Shown: positions 10,530-22,400 of the stretch, piece after piece
Numbering within the stretch: position 1 is the stretch's first letter
Layout of the letters: the number at the start of each line of letters is the position of its first letter
Assembly: GCA_037176885.1 (NCBI GenBank)
Contig: JAWWNJ010000134.1
Span: 496,001-560,000, forward strand
Source: Favolaschia claudopus
Taxonomy: Eukaryota > Basidiomycota > Agaricomycetes > Agaricales > Mycenaceae
Direction of reading: 5' to 3'
DNA: 64,000 nucleotides
The notes under the pieces: model-generated
Databases searched by the model: none
Told to the model about the DNA's origin: nothing
The model's input: only the letters and a program-made list of their open reading frames with translations
Made by a program: the position numbers and the translations under genes

Positions 10530-12210
10530 TCATCCAATGGTCAGCGTCCACTGTTGATTCGGCCCGAATGTGCATGTCCATATTTGAATTAAATTCCCAT
10601 TGGTCGTGCTGCCCCCCGTTAGATCGACGCAGCTCGAATGCCCCGTCCATGTGATCGCGCTGCCTGAAAGGGTCCACATTTGATTCGTGTTTCCCGAGGC
10701 ACACGTCCAGATCTGAGGAAAATCGTATAAGCAGGAGAGTCAAATACTTCCACTGAGAGTAAATATCTGACCTGCAGCTTCGTCCCATCGGCAGTCGCAC
10801 CATTCGTAACATCGAGACACTTTGTGCCGAAAATTTTGAGGTTCGAGCCGGATATGGTCCATCCCTGCGACGTAGAGCCTCCAGAGATACAATCCTCAAT
10901 TTCAACAGCAGCGCCATCCGTGTTAGAGGCAGCTGTGAGACACTTCGAAGCGCTGGCGGTAGGATGTATGTATGTAGCGGTGGGAGTTGGGCCAGTGACG
11001 GTCGTTGTGGATGAGAAGGTTGGTGTACCAGTCTCGCAGGTTATAGATCCGCCGCAAGCTGCGCCGGGATCCGGTGTACCGTCGCACGTCCACGAAGGCT
11101 TCATGGATCGGAGTAGAAATATTTAGAATCACAACGATCGAGAAATATTTTCGGAGGAACTTACGGTCTGTTGCTGTGGCACGCCAATAGCTTGATACGG
11201 ATCCACACCGAGACATTGCGCCATCGTAACGAGCTAGTTAGATGTTTAGATCATTGGTCGTGTCGAAAAAGAACAGTTCCTTACGTTGTAACCCTTGCTC
11301 TGGAAGAGATTGATAGCATATGGAACAAGGGTCGAATCCGTTGTCTCTGTCAAGAATATTATGACTGCACTTGAACCCAGTCGTTTGAAATACACTCACG
11401 TTCCGTCTCATGCTCTAAAATCAACGCATTCTTGACCTTCGAATTCACGACATCGTTATAAACCGCTTCGGACTGAGCCGTCGTATTCCCATCAGCATCA
11501 CCCGTGTCCCAGTCCCACAACGCAAGACTCTGGCCGCGGGCAGCAGCGATGGATTGGATGTTGTTGTCATAATCTCCAAACGGCGGACGCATGAAAGCCG
11601 GCTTGATTCCAAGAATTCGAGAGAAGGCTTCTTCCATACGGAACATCGCATCCTGAATTTGGGGTGTCGAAAGGGAGGTGAGATCTGCATGAGACCTATA
11701 CATGATTTATTTAGCTCAGAGACGCAGAACCCAGAATGATAATCGAAAATTCTCACCAGGTGTGGCTGCCGATCATATGTCCCGCGGCGAATGCGTACTT
11801 GACGTCCGAAATGCGATCAGGGTTGTAAATACAGTCCCAGTTGTTGCCGTTCATGAAAAATGTCGCTTTGGCACCGGCTCTGGTGAATTGATCAGAGATG
11901 TCGCGGAGGTAGATGTAAGGGCCTATTGTTGAATTAACAAATGCACGAGGACGCAGAGCTGAAATATGGGATACCATCATCCTAGAGTCGACGGTTAGAA
12001 TTTCAAGCCAAAGAGAAGAAAATATGCATACGAATGTGAGCGCAATGTCGTTGGAATTGATGCACGAGTCATAGACTTGAGGGGTAGCACGATATTCCTT
12101 AAGAAATAACTTGAGCCTAGGCGCAATGCGTAGTTCAACCGGCGTACCAGGTGGTGGCCTCGAGCAATTGAAGCAGTCAAAAGACCAGCCAATACCAGGC
12201 CGAAGGTCAT
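10530..12210 (-). CDS. Secreted CE4 polysaccharide (chitin) deacetylase with C-terminal ricin-B/CBM13-like lectin domain
   Basis: Nine exons: 12148-12210, 12032-12097, 11975-11981 (7 nt), 11757-11922, 11400-11695, 11285-11346, 11165-11233, 10772-11098 and 10530-10712, giving 412 residues. Signal peptide MTFGLVLAGLLTASIARG. NodB motifs: TFDDGP, whose Asp-Asp is coded by the 7-nt exon; HTWSH (metal-binding His pair); RPPFGDY; WDWDTGD; and LILEHE. After a Ser/Thr/Pro linker comes a lectin-like region with the QxW-type repeats NQMW and NQQW. It should remove acetyl groups from chitin oligomers or cell-wall chitin outside the cell, with the lectin part binding the polysaccharide. Xylan acetyl esterase activity within CE4 cannot be excluded. 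Confidence 0.92.
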
Positions 12211-13480
12211 CGTTGCTGGGGAGTTATGGAGGGGGCGAAGAGGGGCGCTCAATACACATCGACTGCCTCATCTGCATTTAAACTGCGCTGGCAAAAATAG
12301 ACACACTCGACACCAGGTCATTCGGGTCAAAAACGAATAAATCCGAAGCGATCCATCGTTCCTGTCAAATTTGATAGCCTCACTTACCTCTAAATTCGGG
12401 TTCTGGAGTGACTAGGTGTGCTGCTGTGGCGTTATTTCGAGTTCCGGACACGGGTGCACATCGTCTAGGCCGACCTTTCAACGCAGGGACCGAGTGCTTG
12501 GACGACTCGAGTCGATAGGCCCACCGAAGAACATGGAGGAGGACCAGTGGGAAGGCGGCAAGTCAAGGTATGCCGACATTGTCGAACGTTCGGGGTAATA
12601 TCACCGCCGTTTACAAAGCGGGAGAGGGAATGAATATGTTCAGAGACTCTAGGTTGACAGATGGATGCGGGCTAGCTCGTCTTTCATCTACAAATTAGGA
12701 GACAATCTGTACGTATGTTTAGCGCTGGCCGACCGGGGGTTGACAGACACCAACATCTATTCCATCTTTTTTGAACGTTTCATTACCCGTTGTGAGATGA
12801 GTACCTTGGCCGCGTGAGCCACGACTCGGGGCGTTGCGAGTGCTGAATTAATCCAGCTTGGACGCTGAACGCGAAAACCGCGTCGGTGTTGCTGTATTCG
12901 TTGAAAGCCGCCTAGCCTTCGAATTGTTTTGTCATAACCGTCGTCGAAAGCTGGTGGAAAGCCTCGAATCGTTCGCCTCGGCCATGCAGTTGCATGCAGC
13001 ACGTCCGTCCAGTTCGGTGATGCGGCGGCGATTGAACGTCTATCTGAAGCTCGAAATAGCAGTCTTCCGAGAACAACGCAAAGCAAGTCGAAATGGGAGG
13101 CAGTCTAGTCCCGCAGTTGGATTGAATTGAATAACCAGCGACACCGAAAAATCTCCGGCGGCCTCGAATTCATGTCGATATGGGCCCGTAAGAATAACTC
13201 AAGTGCGAATCGGACATCGAAGTAAACTGTAGAACAACAACGTATGATTCTGCACACACATTTACCGAAATACAAGCATCCTGGTTTAGTACATCAGTCC
13301 CGTCCTGTTGTATTCAATGCAGATAAATATAGCTTACACTCTAACGAAAGAAAAGACGGCAGATCTGCTCCGTATGTGACTGCTGTGAGTATTCAAGGCT
13401 AATATTAGTAGAGCGGGGCGAGACATTTAACTATAGCGCATACATACCGGACCAGAAACTCGAAGAATGTCGGCTGACAT
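12211..13480. other. Intergenic 1.27 kb, promoter of deacetylase; no gene seen
   Basis: Separates the deacetylase start from the stop of lipase 1. Short ORFs occur on both strands around 12757-13130, but they overlap each other and carry no family motif. Confidence 0.5.
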
Positions 13481-14926
13481 TCAAAGGCAGACAGTAGGGT
13501 CCGAAGAGATCTCTGGAAGCAATGAATCAGTCGTTTCCTCTGATAGGGGCGGCCGAAATCAAGTTATCTAAAGACTCACCCTGTCCGTAATAAGTCCAGT
13601 GAACAGAGCTCAAGGCGAAGGTCGCTGAATAGAGTGCGCATGAAACCAAAAAACAGCAAGAACAAGAGAAAAGCACGCACTGAGCTTAGCACTACAGGCA
13701 GGATCCTCACCCCCAACGCATTTCTTGATAGTTCTTTCGCGGGCGAGCAAGAATGGGATGGGGTCTGAGTATTGCCAGTATTCGGTCGCGCTGTTGATCC
13801 AGATCAGTTGTCGTGGGCGGTAATAGTGACGAATGAACAGGTCTATTTTACTTACAAATGGGCGTAGCCGAGGGACGGGAAAATAAACCCTGGGATGCCG
13901 TCTACAGGAACGAATGAATTGGAGGGTAAGCTAAGACATCTGAGCACGCACCGGTGGTATGCACGGCTGGAGAAACGAGAACAACGGTAAAAATTAATCA
14001 GCAAGGGCGATTATGAAAGCAAAGGGGACAGCTGGCTCACAGCGGTGGATGTTCTGCTCGCCAAGAAGGTCTTCCATATACGTAGCGTAGCTGGGGTCGC
14101 CGGTACGAGGTTGGCCTGCGTGGATACAATCAACACATGCTCCATAAATTGCGGAGAGAGGAAATGGAAGTAACACGAACCAAAAGTATAGAGCTTGAGC
14201 GGGACTGCATCCCCCAACGCCACTCTTAGCGACGGAGCGGCGATGGCCGCGACACCGCCCCCCAAGCTGTGGCCTGGATAGCAAGAAACTCAGCCAGTTT
14301 TACTCTCAGGTCGGGACAGAACATACCAGTAACAATGATCCGATATCCTGGGTGAGCCACGAGCTGCTCCTTGACGATGCGGATGACGTCGTCCGCCACA
14401 CCGTTGTAGGAGTTCAGGAAACCCGTGTGAACAGAAAATGTTTCATTGATGCCTCGAGATATGAATGGGGTGAGAGCGAGCTGGCCGACTGGAGAAATAT
14501 TGAATGGACCGTGTTTATACAATGGGAGACGCGTTTTACTCACCGGTGAGAGCGTCGTCAACAGAGTGAGTTCCACGGAAAGTGACGACGATTTCCAAGC
14601 GCCCGTCGTCGCGGGCGATGAAACCGGTGATGTGGCCGGGTTCATTGAACTGTATGCACAATCAGGTCGTGTAAAATGGATTACAACCGAGAAAGGTTTG
14701 CCGTGTGAACGAGAGCTCTCCCGACAGGCCTCGCGCAGTTCTCTCGATAGGAAGCGGAACAATACTTGGTATAGAGAATGAAGTCGTCAAAGAGAGCGGA
14801 CGTGATACCGGTCACAACATCGATGACCGGAGAGGTTGAATTTGCGACAGGGACTGCGAGCGGCGATGCTACAACCGAGGTTGCGATCGAAAGAGCGGAC
14901 AAAACCCAGGGAACGAAAGTATACAT
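13481..14926 (-). CDS. Secreted class 3 lipase, paralogue 1
   Basis: Ten exons: 14702-14926, 14544-14649, 14327-14488, 14181-14273, 14041-14115, 13952-13966 (15 nt), 13856-13901, 13681-13790, 13580-13624 and 13481-13512, giving 302 residues. Signal peptide MYTFVPWVLSALSIATSVVA. Lipase_3 landmarks are VVTFRGTHSVDD (oxyanion region), VTGHSLGGG with the nucleophile Ser, TFGQPRTGD with the likely acid, and GYAHFATEYW with the catalytic His. It hydrolyses acylglycerols or related esters outside the cell. The exon phases are identical to the paralogue at 22604-24059. The first intron (14650-14701) appears to use a GC donor where the paralogue has GT. The upstream Met at 14950 was rejected because the paralogue aligns from 14926. 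Confidence 0.9.
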
Positions 14927-16454
14927 CGCGCTCGGTGAAGTGAAGACCAAAAGGATGGAACCCCAACGAAAGTCGATAAATCGAACGGCTTATAAGGGAT
15001 TTAGTTCAATACGTGCGTGACCATGGAGTGGTCAACTCGAGCTTACGTGCGTCTACTGTTTGCGTGTCAGAAAGCTTGCAATAATGTTACGACCAGGGGG
15101 TAAATTGAGGTTCTAGGGCCGAAGAACCTCGACGAATCTGATTTCAAATGCCTTCGTAGAGGGATTTTAGCTTCTGACAGTGGCAAAGAACCTACCTGAA
15201 GATTTCCGTCTCATTGACCCAGTCAACCCAACAGCAAGGAAAACTTCATCTGCGCTGAAGGTGGTAACTAATATCCTGGAAGAATAGCCAAAGAGGCTGA
15301 CCTCGAAGTGGTCACAAAAGAGCAGTCCATCTGCAATCATCTATCCTTGAGGATATACCAGCAGTTCGTGATTACGCTGCAACCCATGAAGACCAGACAA
15401 GACACACCTCCGGCCAAAAGCGAGGAGCCTCGTGCGGCGTAACACCGTTAATTTGCCCAATCTTCTTCTCGCTCGCGCTGCTTCCTTGAATTTCTCGTCG
15501 CATTGAAGATTCCAAATTTGAGAGGAAGCCATATCCATGAGTCTGAGTTCTCCAACGTGCAAATGCCACAAGTGCCGCTAGCCTGGCGCCACACTCCGTT
15601 CGCTGCAACTTCCCATATTCAGCAGTGAGTTCTGTAACTATGCGCCGCGTTAGCTGCCTGAAACTTCCCGAAACTTCCCGCCTCCTTTGAATTTCGTACC
15701 AACCCTCTGCGCGGTTCGCAGCGATCACGAAACTTTGCGAGGTCGGAAAGTTGTAAGAAGCTGGAGTAGAAACATGTCGCTCAGCTTCACGGGCCAACGG
15801 TTCAAGAAAAAAAACAAAGAGGAAAACAACGAGGATTTCTTACAGCGTTTTTCTCTTCCCTTCCTTCAGTCCGGGAAACATGCCGATTCCACCGTATCCC
15901 ACAGCAATGAACGTCGCAGAGTGATATTCCGGCCCGACAGTTTTCTTCGCTTCCGGGTAATGACAGGAGGGGCGTTATATGAATTCCGAGTGCCACTAGT
16001 GAGTCGTGACCACACAGCAGATTCCTGGATCGATAAAACCCCAGGAGCCGAGGAGCATGAAGCCGTTGCGGGAGATTCAGTACCATTATAGCATATCCAT
16101 GCAATTTTGGGCGTTTGAGCGCGTAGGGAGGAGTGCGGAGATGATGGTGGTTTGAGAAGAGCCGGTGTCACGCCTGTCACAATCTCGTGGGTGTTATGAT
16201 ACGCGCTGTCACGCAACATATTTTTTGTTCCCATGGTAACCCGCAGCCGCCCTCTTCCTCGTTCCGCCTCGACGGCGCTCGCACCCTCGTTATGATTACA
16301 TAGCTCGGCCACCTTGCAGCCAACTGGGCGTCCTGAGGATCGGCATGAGAAGTGAGCGCTGAGCGTGCAACGCGCGCTTAACCGGCGCCCGCCGCTGAAG
16401 CCTGGTGTGACTCACGATCTAACCAACCACGACTCTTCCGCAGCCTCTCCCATC
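14927..16454. other. Intergenic 1.5 kb between lipase 1 and the BCS1-like gene (head to head)
   Basis: Shared upstream region of two divergent genes. It holds a GGTGTCACGCCTGTCA motif at 16164-16179 that recurs upstream of lipase 2. Overlapping ORFs at 15687-16312 on both strands have no recognised homology and are not called. Confidence 0.5.
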
Positions 16455-19400
16455 ATGTTCCCTACACTCGTCGTCCTCATCTCCTTGACCGTCCTCGCAT
16501 TCTCATTGTATGACAAATCTCCAGTCGCTGCTGCAGTCTCTTTCGTCAAGAGGACTTCAGCTACTCCACTGGTCACTGAGCTCCTTCGATTCATATTTCT
16601 GGGTGCGTCAAAAGCAGTCGCACGCATCTTGCTCAATCTTCTGACGCGGAGTCTAGGAACAATCGTCGGAGCCGGCCGCCAACTGGGAGATATGATTGTG
16701 AAGCTCGGGTTGAGTTGTGAGTCTCTTTTAGTCTTCCCTCTCGTATTTGAAATAAGATGTCGTCCAGTACTCGTCGTGGAGGCTGAGGTGAGTAGAGGTT
16801 TCAGCCTGAGGCTGCTCGCCCACCAAGGGAATGAACACAACTCAAGTTCAGCACGAACGACTTCGCGTACGATTGGGTACTAAGTTATTTGGAGAACAAT
16901 CGCGTTTGGAAAGAGAGTCGCTTCTTCAAAGTTGTTGCCCGAATTTCGGTTCCCAGGATTCCTCCGACTCCTTCAGCCATGAAAATGGACGGGCATCCTG
17001 ACGTACGTTACTCACTTACATCTCAATCACATCACCGTTGGAGTGACGATTGCGTAGGCACTGTACGAACCAGCGTCCCTCACACCATCTGTTTTCCAGT
17101 GGCAAGGCTATTGGATCTCCGTGGCAAGTCCAGATTTTTATCCTCTCTTCAACTTTGAACTTGAATGACGCATGTACAGAAGAAAACGGTTACTGGTCAG
17201 TCGCACTTCACCACAGGTCAAGAAATGGGGGGTACCCTGACGATCAGGCAAGTATCTATGAGAATCATTCTGCGTCCAACTCGTCTCTCATCACCTAACC
17301 GTCTAGAATCTGGAGCCGCAACCGCCAAGCCCTGGACGACTTCGTTCAAGCCGCACGAAAGTTCTACATCGATTCGGACGTGCCTCCCCGAAAGCTTGAT
17401 CGCGAATGCGACCGAGTGAGCTTTCCAATACATTAGCCGTTCTTCGCACTCTTAATCTTCCACCAGTCGGGAGGTCTCGTTACTGCCCTCTTTCATCAGG
17501 GTGATTTGTCCTACGATTGGATGCTTGCCTTCTTGGTATGCTTTTATCCCAAACGAACCATGCTTGCTATTCGACCGACCCCCTGTTAAACAGCGTTCCG
17601 TTAAAGTGCTCCAAGATTTCCAAGACTACAGTATCAGCACGAAACAGAGCGATCTAGACTGGGGAAACGGTCCGCAAGATCTTGTTCGATACCTCCCTGC
17701 GCACGATACAAAACAACAACTTCTCTTCACGTCGCCGAGAACAGGGAAGAAGACGTGGCTTCAATGTATTTCGTTTCTTTTCTTCATTCCGCTATAATTA
17801 TTGGTATCTAACCATCTAAAATCCACTGACAGTCGTCGTGGCTCCTGGGCATCACAACCGTAGCTCGTCAGTGGAAACAGGAGGCTCAATCACGGTGATG
17901 TATGCCACCTCAACCCTCGAACTTTACTCTGTAAAAAAAAGCTCAACGTGGATTTTCTCAGACTACATTCTTGTGACCGGTCAACCCTGGCAGATCTCAT
18001 TGATACAGGCCCACAAAATCTATGTGGAGCACGGAGTCTCGAATGTCAGTGTTCGCCTGACGGATAACGTGAGCTTCGCGCAGTACTCCTCAAAACTAGA
18101 TTCCTTATTATACTCATTTTATCCTTGATCAGAAAGGCAGATGGGCCAAAACACTAACCAAGAACCGCCGGGCGTTTCCGAGTTTGATATTACCCGAGGG
18201 GATCAAAGAGACACTCGTTTCTGACGCTAAACAATTCTTGGAGAGCGAAAAGTGGTATAACGAGGTTGGAGTCCCTCATCGCAGAGGTAGGAATCACTAA
18301 ATCTCGCATCGCAAGTCACTTTAATTCGATCCTTCAGGATATTTGTTATGTACGCTTTCTGCTTCTTTCGATTTCAGACGAGACGCATTCCATTTGACTG
18401 CCTTTGAACAGACGGTGAACCAGGAACGGGAAAGAGTACGACAATCCACGTTTTAGCAGGTGAACTGGGTCTCGACGTGAGTATTTCAGACCGCAGACAG
18501 ACACTCATTTCACAAATCAGCTGGTGGATCTAGATTTACTTCATTTCCCTCGCGAGTCCCGGTATCGACGATTATAGCTTAGCAAAACTCATCAATGATA
18601 CCCCCTCGCGATGTATCCTGCTCCTCGAGTCAGTCTTCCTTGTATTCACCTCCGATGTCGATTCGCGGAAACAGCTCGTTGTAGGGACATTGACTGCGCT
18701 TTCCCCTCTCGGGACGATACATACGGGGAAGATGAAGACGAGGACACCGTTTTCGACAAAGATGGCCAACCCGTAACTCGTTCGGCACCGCCTAAATCCG
18801 CCGTGACGCTGTCGGGTTTGCTCAATGTCCTTGATTCGGTATCGAGCGGCGAGGGACGGCTCACCTTTGGGACGGTTCGTCGTTTCAAGTACATACGTGT
18901 AGATTGATTGGACTTTTTTGCAGACAAATCATATCGAGAATCTGGACTCCGCTCTAATCAGAGCAGGTCGGTTTGACGTCAAAGTTTGTTCTCTTATTTC
19001 CCGCCGAACCATTCATCGCCGACATCGGCGTGTTGCAGCTTGGTTGTAGTGTTAAATCAAGGCCCTACCCTCATGGACTCACTTCTGGCGCTGTGTACAG
19101 GACCAAACGAAGTGATCACACCTTCCTCCTTTGTATGCTTCGCCACTCGATCCCCTGGCTTTGATTCGGCTCACGCTCGCCGTGCTAGCGGAGACAGTCG
19201 ATCGGATATCAAGACCCTACCCTTGGACTGGTGGTCCTCTGGCTCTGGGTCCGGGAGCCGAATGAAGTGCTCGCACCTTCCTACTATGAATGCTTCGCCA
19301 CTCGATCCCCTGGCGTCAATTCGGCTCCCTGCTCGCCGTGCTTACGGATCTACTCGACTGGATAGCATATAAACTGTTGCAACGCCCACTCTTCAACACA

Positions 19401-22400
19401 ATGCAGTTTTTCAAGCTCTTCTCACTTTCGCTCTTTGCGATCTCTGCCCAATGCCTGGACACCGAGACCACTCTTGCACCTGTATCCCGGGCTGTATGAC
19501 GCACCCCATTGCTAGCACAATACTTCCGCACTGATTGTAGGAGCGTAGGCAGAGCCGGGTTTCACTTGGTGCTACGAAAAGGACATGGGCGGCCTGTGCT
19601 TCGACGTGAGCACACCGCCTGGCCAGTGCGTCAATGTCCCGGGACCGAACAACGACAAGGCATCGAGTGCGACCGCCCATGCGGGCTCGCGGTGCACCCT
19701 TTACCAGTGGGTCGTGATATTTCTTGGTCTTTCCTCTGCGAGGCTAACGTTCCATGAGGCACGGGGATTGCAAAGGTCGAACGCTGGAACTCCAGCCTCT
19801 GCAGGCTCTCAACAAATTCTCCGATTACAATTTCGACAAGGCCATGAGTGCGTATCGGTGTAATTGGGTGAGTCCGCCATGCTACACCAGGGTATGTGCA
19901 TGTGAGCGACATTGCGCAGCAATTGCCCACCACCCCATGCAACATCTTGGTTACAGATGCGAGTAATGGAACAGAGTATGGGTACATTAATACCCAGCTT
20001 AACGACAAAGGCTTCTACGGGAACATCCACCATCTCGGACGGGTGCCTTGCAAGTGTCGTTCTCATACCCTGGATCCGCGTTACCGACATCGCTCACTTC
20101 GACTCACCCTGCGCGCCGCAAACGGCCCCAGCGCCTCCCCGGACTCGAGGTTCCCATTCTTCGGTGGTAGTAAGCACATTCTTTTGTTTTGATTATGACA
20201 TTTATCTTGTGGGTTCACTAATCACTCGTGGGAATCCAGTTGTTTGGGGAAATGAGCGACTAGCGCTGTACCCCGGGGGCTACACGTGTGTTACAATCCC
20301 TGGTGACGGACTCGTTTATCAACTGTGAACAGATCTATCCCCCTCGGCCAAACGCGGGAATCCCCACCCTCCGGCCTGCCTCGCGTCTTCACAAACGACA
20401 ACTCCCTGAGCGCCGCGACCGACGGCGAGCCCGCATTTGTCGAGAGCCCGATCTGGCGCTACGACCCCACTACGCAGGAGCTTACGGCGCAGTGGATCAA
20501 CCCTGACGGGGACGAGCCGGAGACGACACTTGTTTTCGAGCATTACCCATACCCTCGTGCGACAGACTCGTTAAAATCTAATGTGAGGTACTGACGGAAC
20601 GTGAAGATACCCCTCCGGCCCTGGTGCTTGCAGGTGATGTCGAAGCAATGAAGCAGCACGGCGATTTCTTCCATGACAAGGGATCGTATCCGGTGGTGGT
20701 GAGCTTTAGTTTCTTATAGTTATGTCTTCGTGCTTATACTTATATGATTATCTAGAAGCTCAAATGCGTGCTCAGCGGTGGAAACGAAGGCGTAGCGCGA
20801 GCTTGAAGGCTGAAGCCCCTGTTGTAAGACGAGATGGCGAATCGTGCAACTTGTACCGGACATCTTGTCAACGTGTTCAACGTGTCGAAATACATCGTAA
20901 TAATGGCAGCGCAGGGTCCCGAGTCCGACGCGAGTCCAATGTGGCCCGTGCGTAACCCGTGGGCCGTTGGCCGATTCCGGGGCCATTTCTCGAGAGGCGA
21001 ATTGCAACTGAATGATTCTGTTTTCTGCAGAGGAGGTGGATTGGCAACAGGAAATGTTGAGGCCTGCTAATTTTTGACTCTTGAGCTTTTTGCGAAGGAG
21101 GTTGGGAAGGTGAGCCCTCCGATGATCGATCGTCGGGCTTCAAGGCCGACACCCATCTTCCGATCATTGTCACTGCCACAATGTCACTGTGACTATCTTC
21201 CTCTCGTCTCCACCTTCCACCACCTTCCCAGGAGTTCAAGCTGATTCAGACCAGTTCTCGCTCATTCTGGTCAGCCCACCCTACGCGCCCAATAGTGCCG
21301 CGGACCCGTGCGAATTCTTTGCTAAACGTCACATCGAACAGCATCCAACGACTTTCAATTCGCTAAAGTTTTTGGGGCCGGATTTTGTGGGTATTTGGGC
21401 TCTGGCTTCTCGGAATCGACTCGCTATCACCACGTTTGCCCCCACGAGAACAATAATTTGTGGTACAACCCTAAGGATCCCCGTTGTAAGTCGCTGCTTC
21501 GTAGATCACAGCTCACCTCACGGCGCCTAAGTAATCCTGGTACACTGGCGCCTATTCCCCAAGCTCCGAAGCTTAAAGCTCCTCGTTTTTGCTGGCGGAA
21601 CGCTCACAAGCGTCACACCCACCGTTATTTTACAGGCACTATCATTTGCTCTGGTAATCCTTTTCGGAGACTTCGATCACGCCCTACGCTGATTACAGGA
21701 TCCTTCTTGGATGTAATCCGGACTGTCCCGGCGGTTGGGGACATCGACCTGATGCGGGAGATTCGACCTCAGACTTGGCCATGCTACGACCTCTGCTCCC
21801 CGCCGACGCGACAAGACGCATTCGGAGTGGCCCACGTCAACATTTATCTCGCTGAACACGCTGTCCAGAACAGTGATCCTCCTTCCTCCTATGGAACTGC
21901 TTCAGTGTAGATACACTAGCCAGCTCCAGCTCGACAGCATCGTACATCCCATCCTCTCTCTACCCTCCGAACTCACCTACGAGATCTGTGCCAAGTACCC
22001 GCGGAAGGGCGTGATCGTGCAGCGCGGCGTGAAGCGTGCGCAAGAGTTGAAGAAGAAATATGATAAGAGACTGTATGACGTCGCGGAGGAGGATGTCTCG
22101 GTTCCCGACTCTTATTTCCCGCCGAATCGTTCATCGCCGATTTCAACGGGAAGCCCTAGATTCAATACAAGCTAGCAGAACGACTTCAAATCGAACAGGT
22201 GTTCAAAAGATTCTATCCAGTAGGCTTCGATGGCGGTGCAGCTTTCTCTGTGGCAACCTACACACAAACAACCGTAGAAGAATGCGCACTGAAATTTGCT
22301 CAAACCATCCCAGCCAGAATGTATTCCATCGCACAAATCCAGGGCTATCTGTTGACTAAGAAGATGGATCCTGTTGGAGCGTTGGAAGGCGTAGACGCGT

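Larger units (their letters stand above)
18991..22140. mobile_element. 3.1-kb insertion inside the last BCS1-like intron, flanked by a 32-bp direct repeat
   Basis: The 32-bp sequence starting CTCTTATTTCCCGCCGAA at 18991-19022 recurs at 22109-22140 with two mismatches. Removing one copy and everything between leaves an intron of 58 nt, the normal size in this gene, and the flanking exons join in frame. The inserted DNA therefore entered an existing intron and duplicated half of it. It contains a tandem duplication (19059-19364), an apparently intact small secreted protein gene (19401-19966), decayed fragments of a second secreted-protein family, and an unidentified remainder. No transposase, terminal inverted repeat or typical short target duplication was seen, so its mechanism is unknown. 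Confidence 0.75.

Noticed and set aside
15687..16312. Overlapping ORFs of 134 (+) and 148 (-) codons between lipase 1 and the BCS1-like gene
   Set aside because: No domain, no homology recognised, and each lies in the shadow of the other.
18991..19022. 32-bp flanking repeats read as a normal transposon target-site duplication
   Set aside because: Too long, two mismatches, and no terminal repeats or transposase inside the insert.
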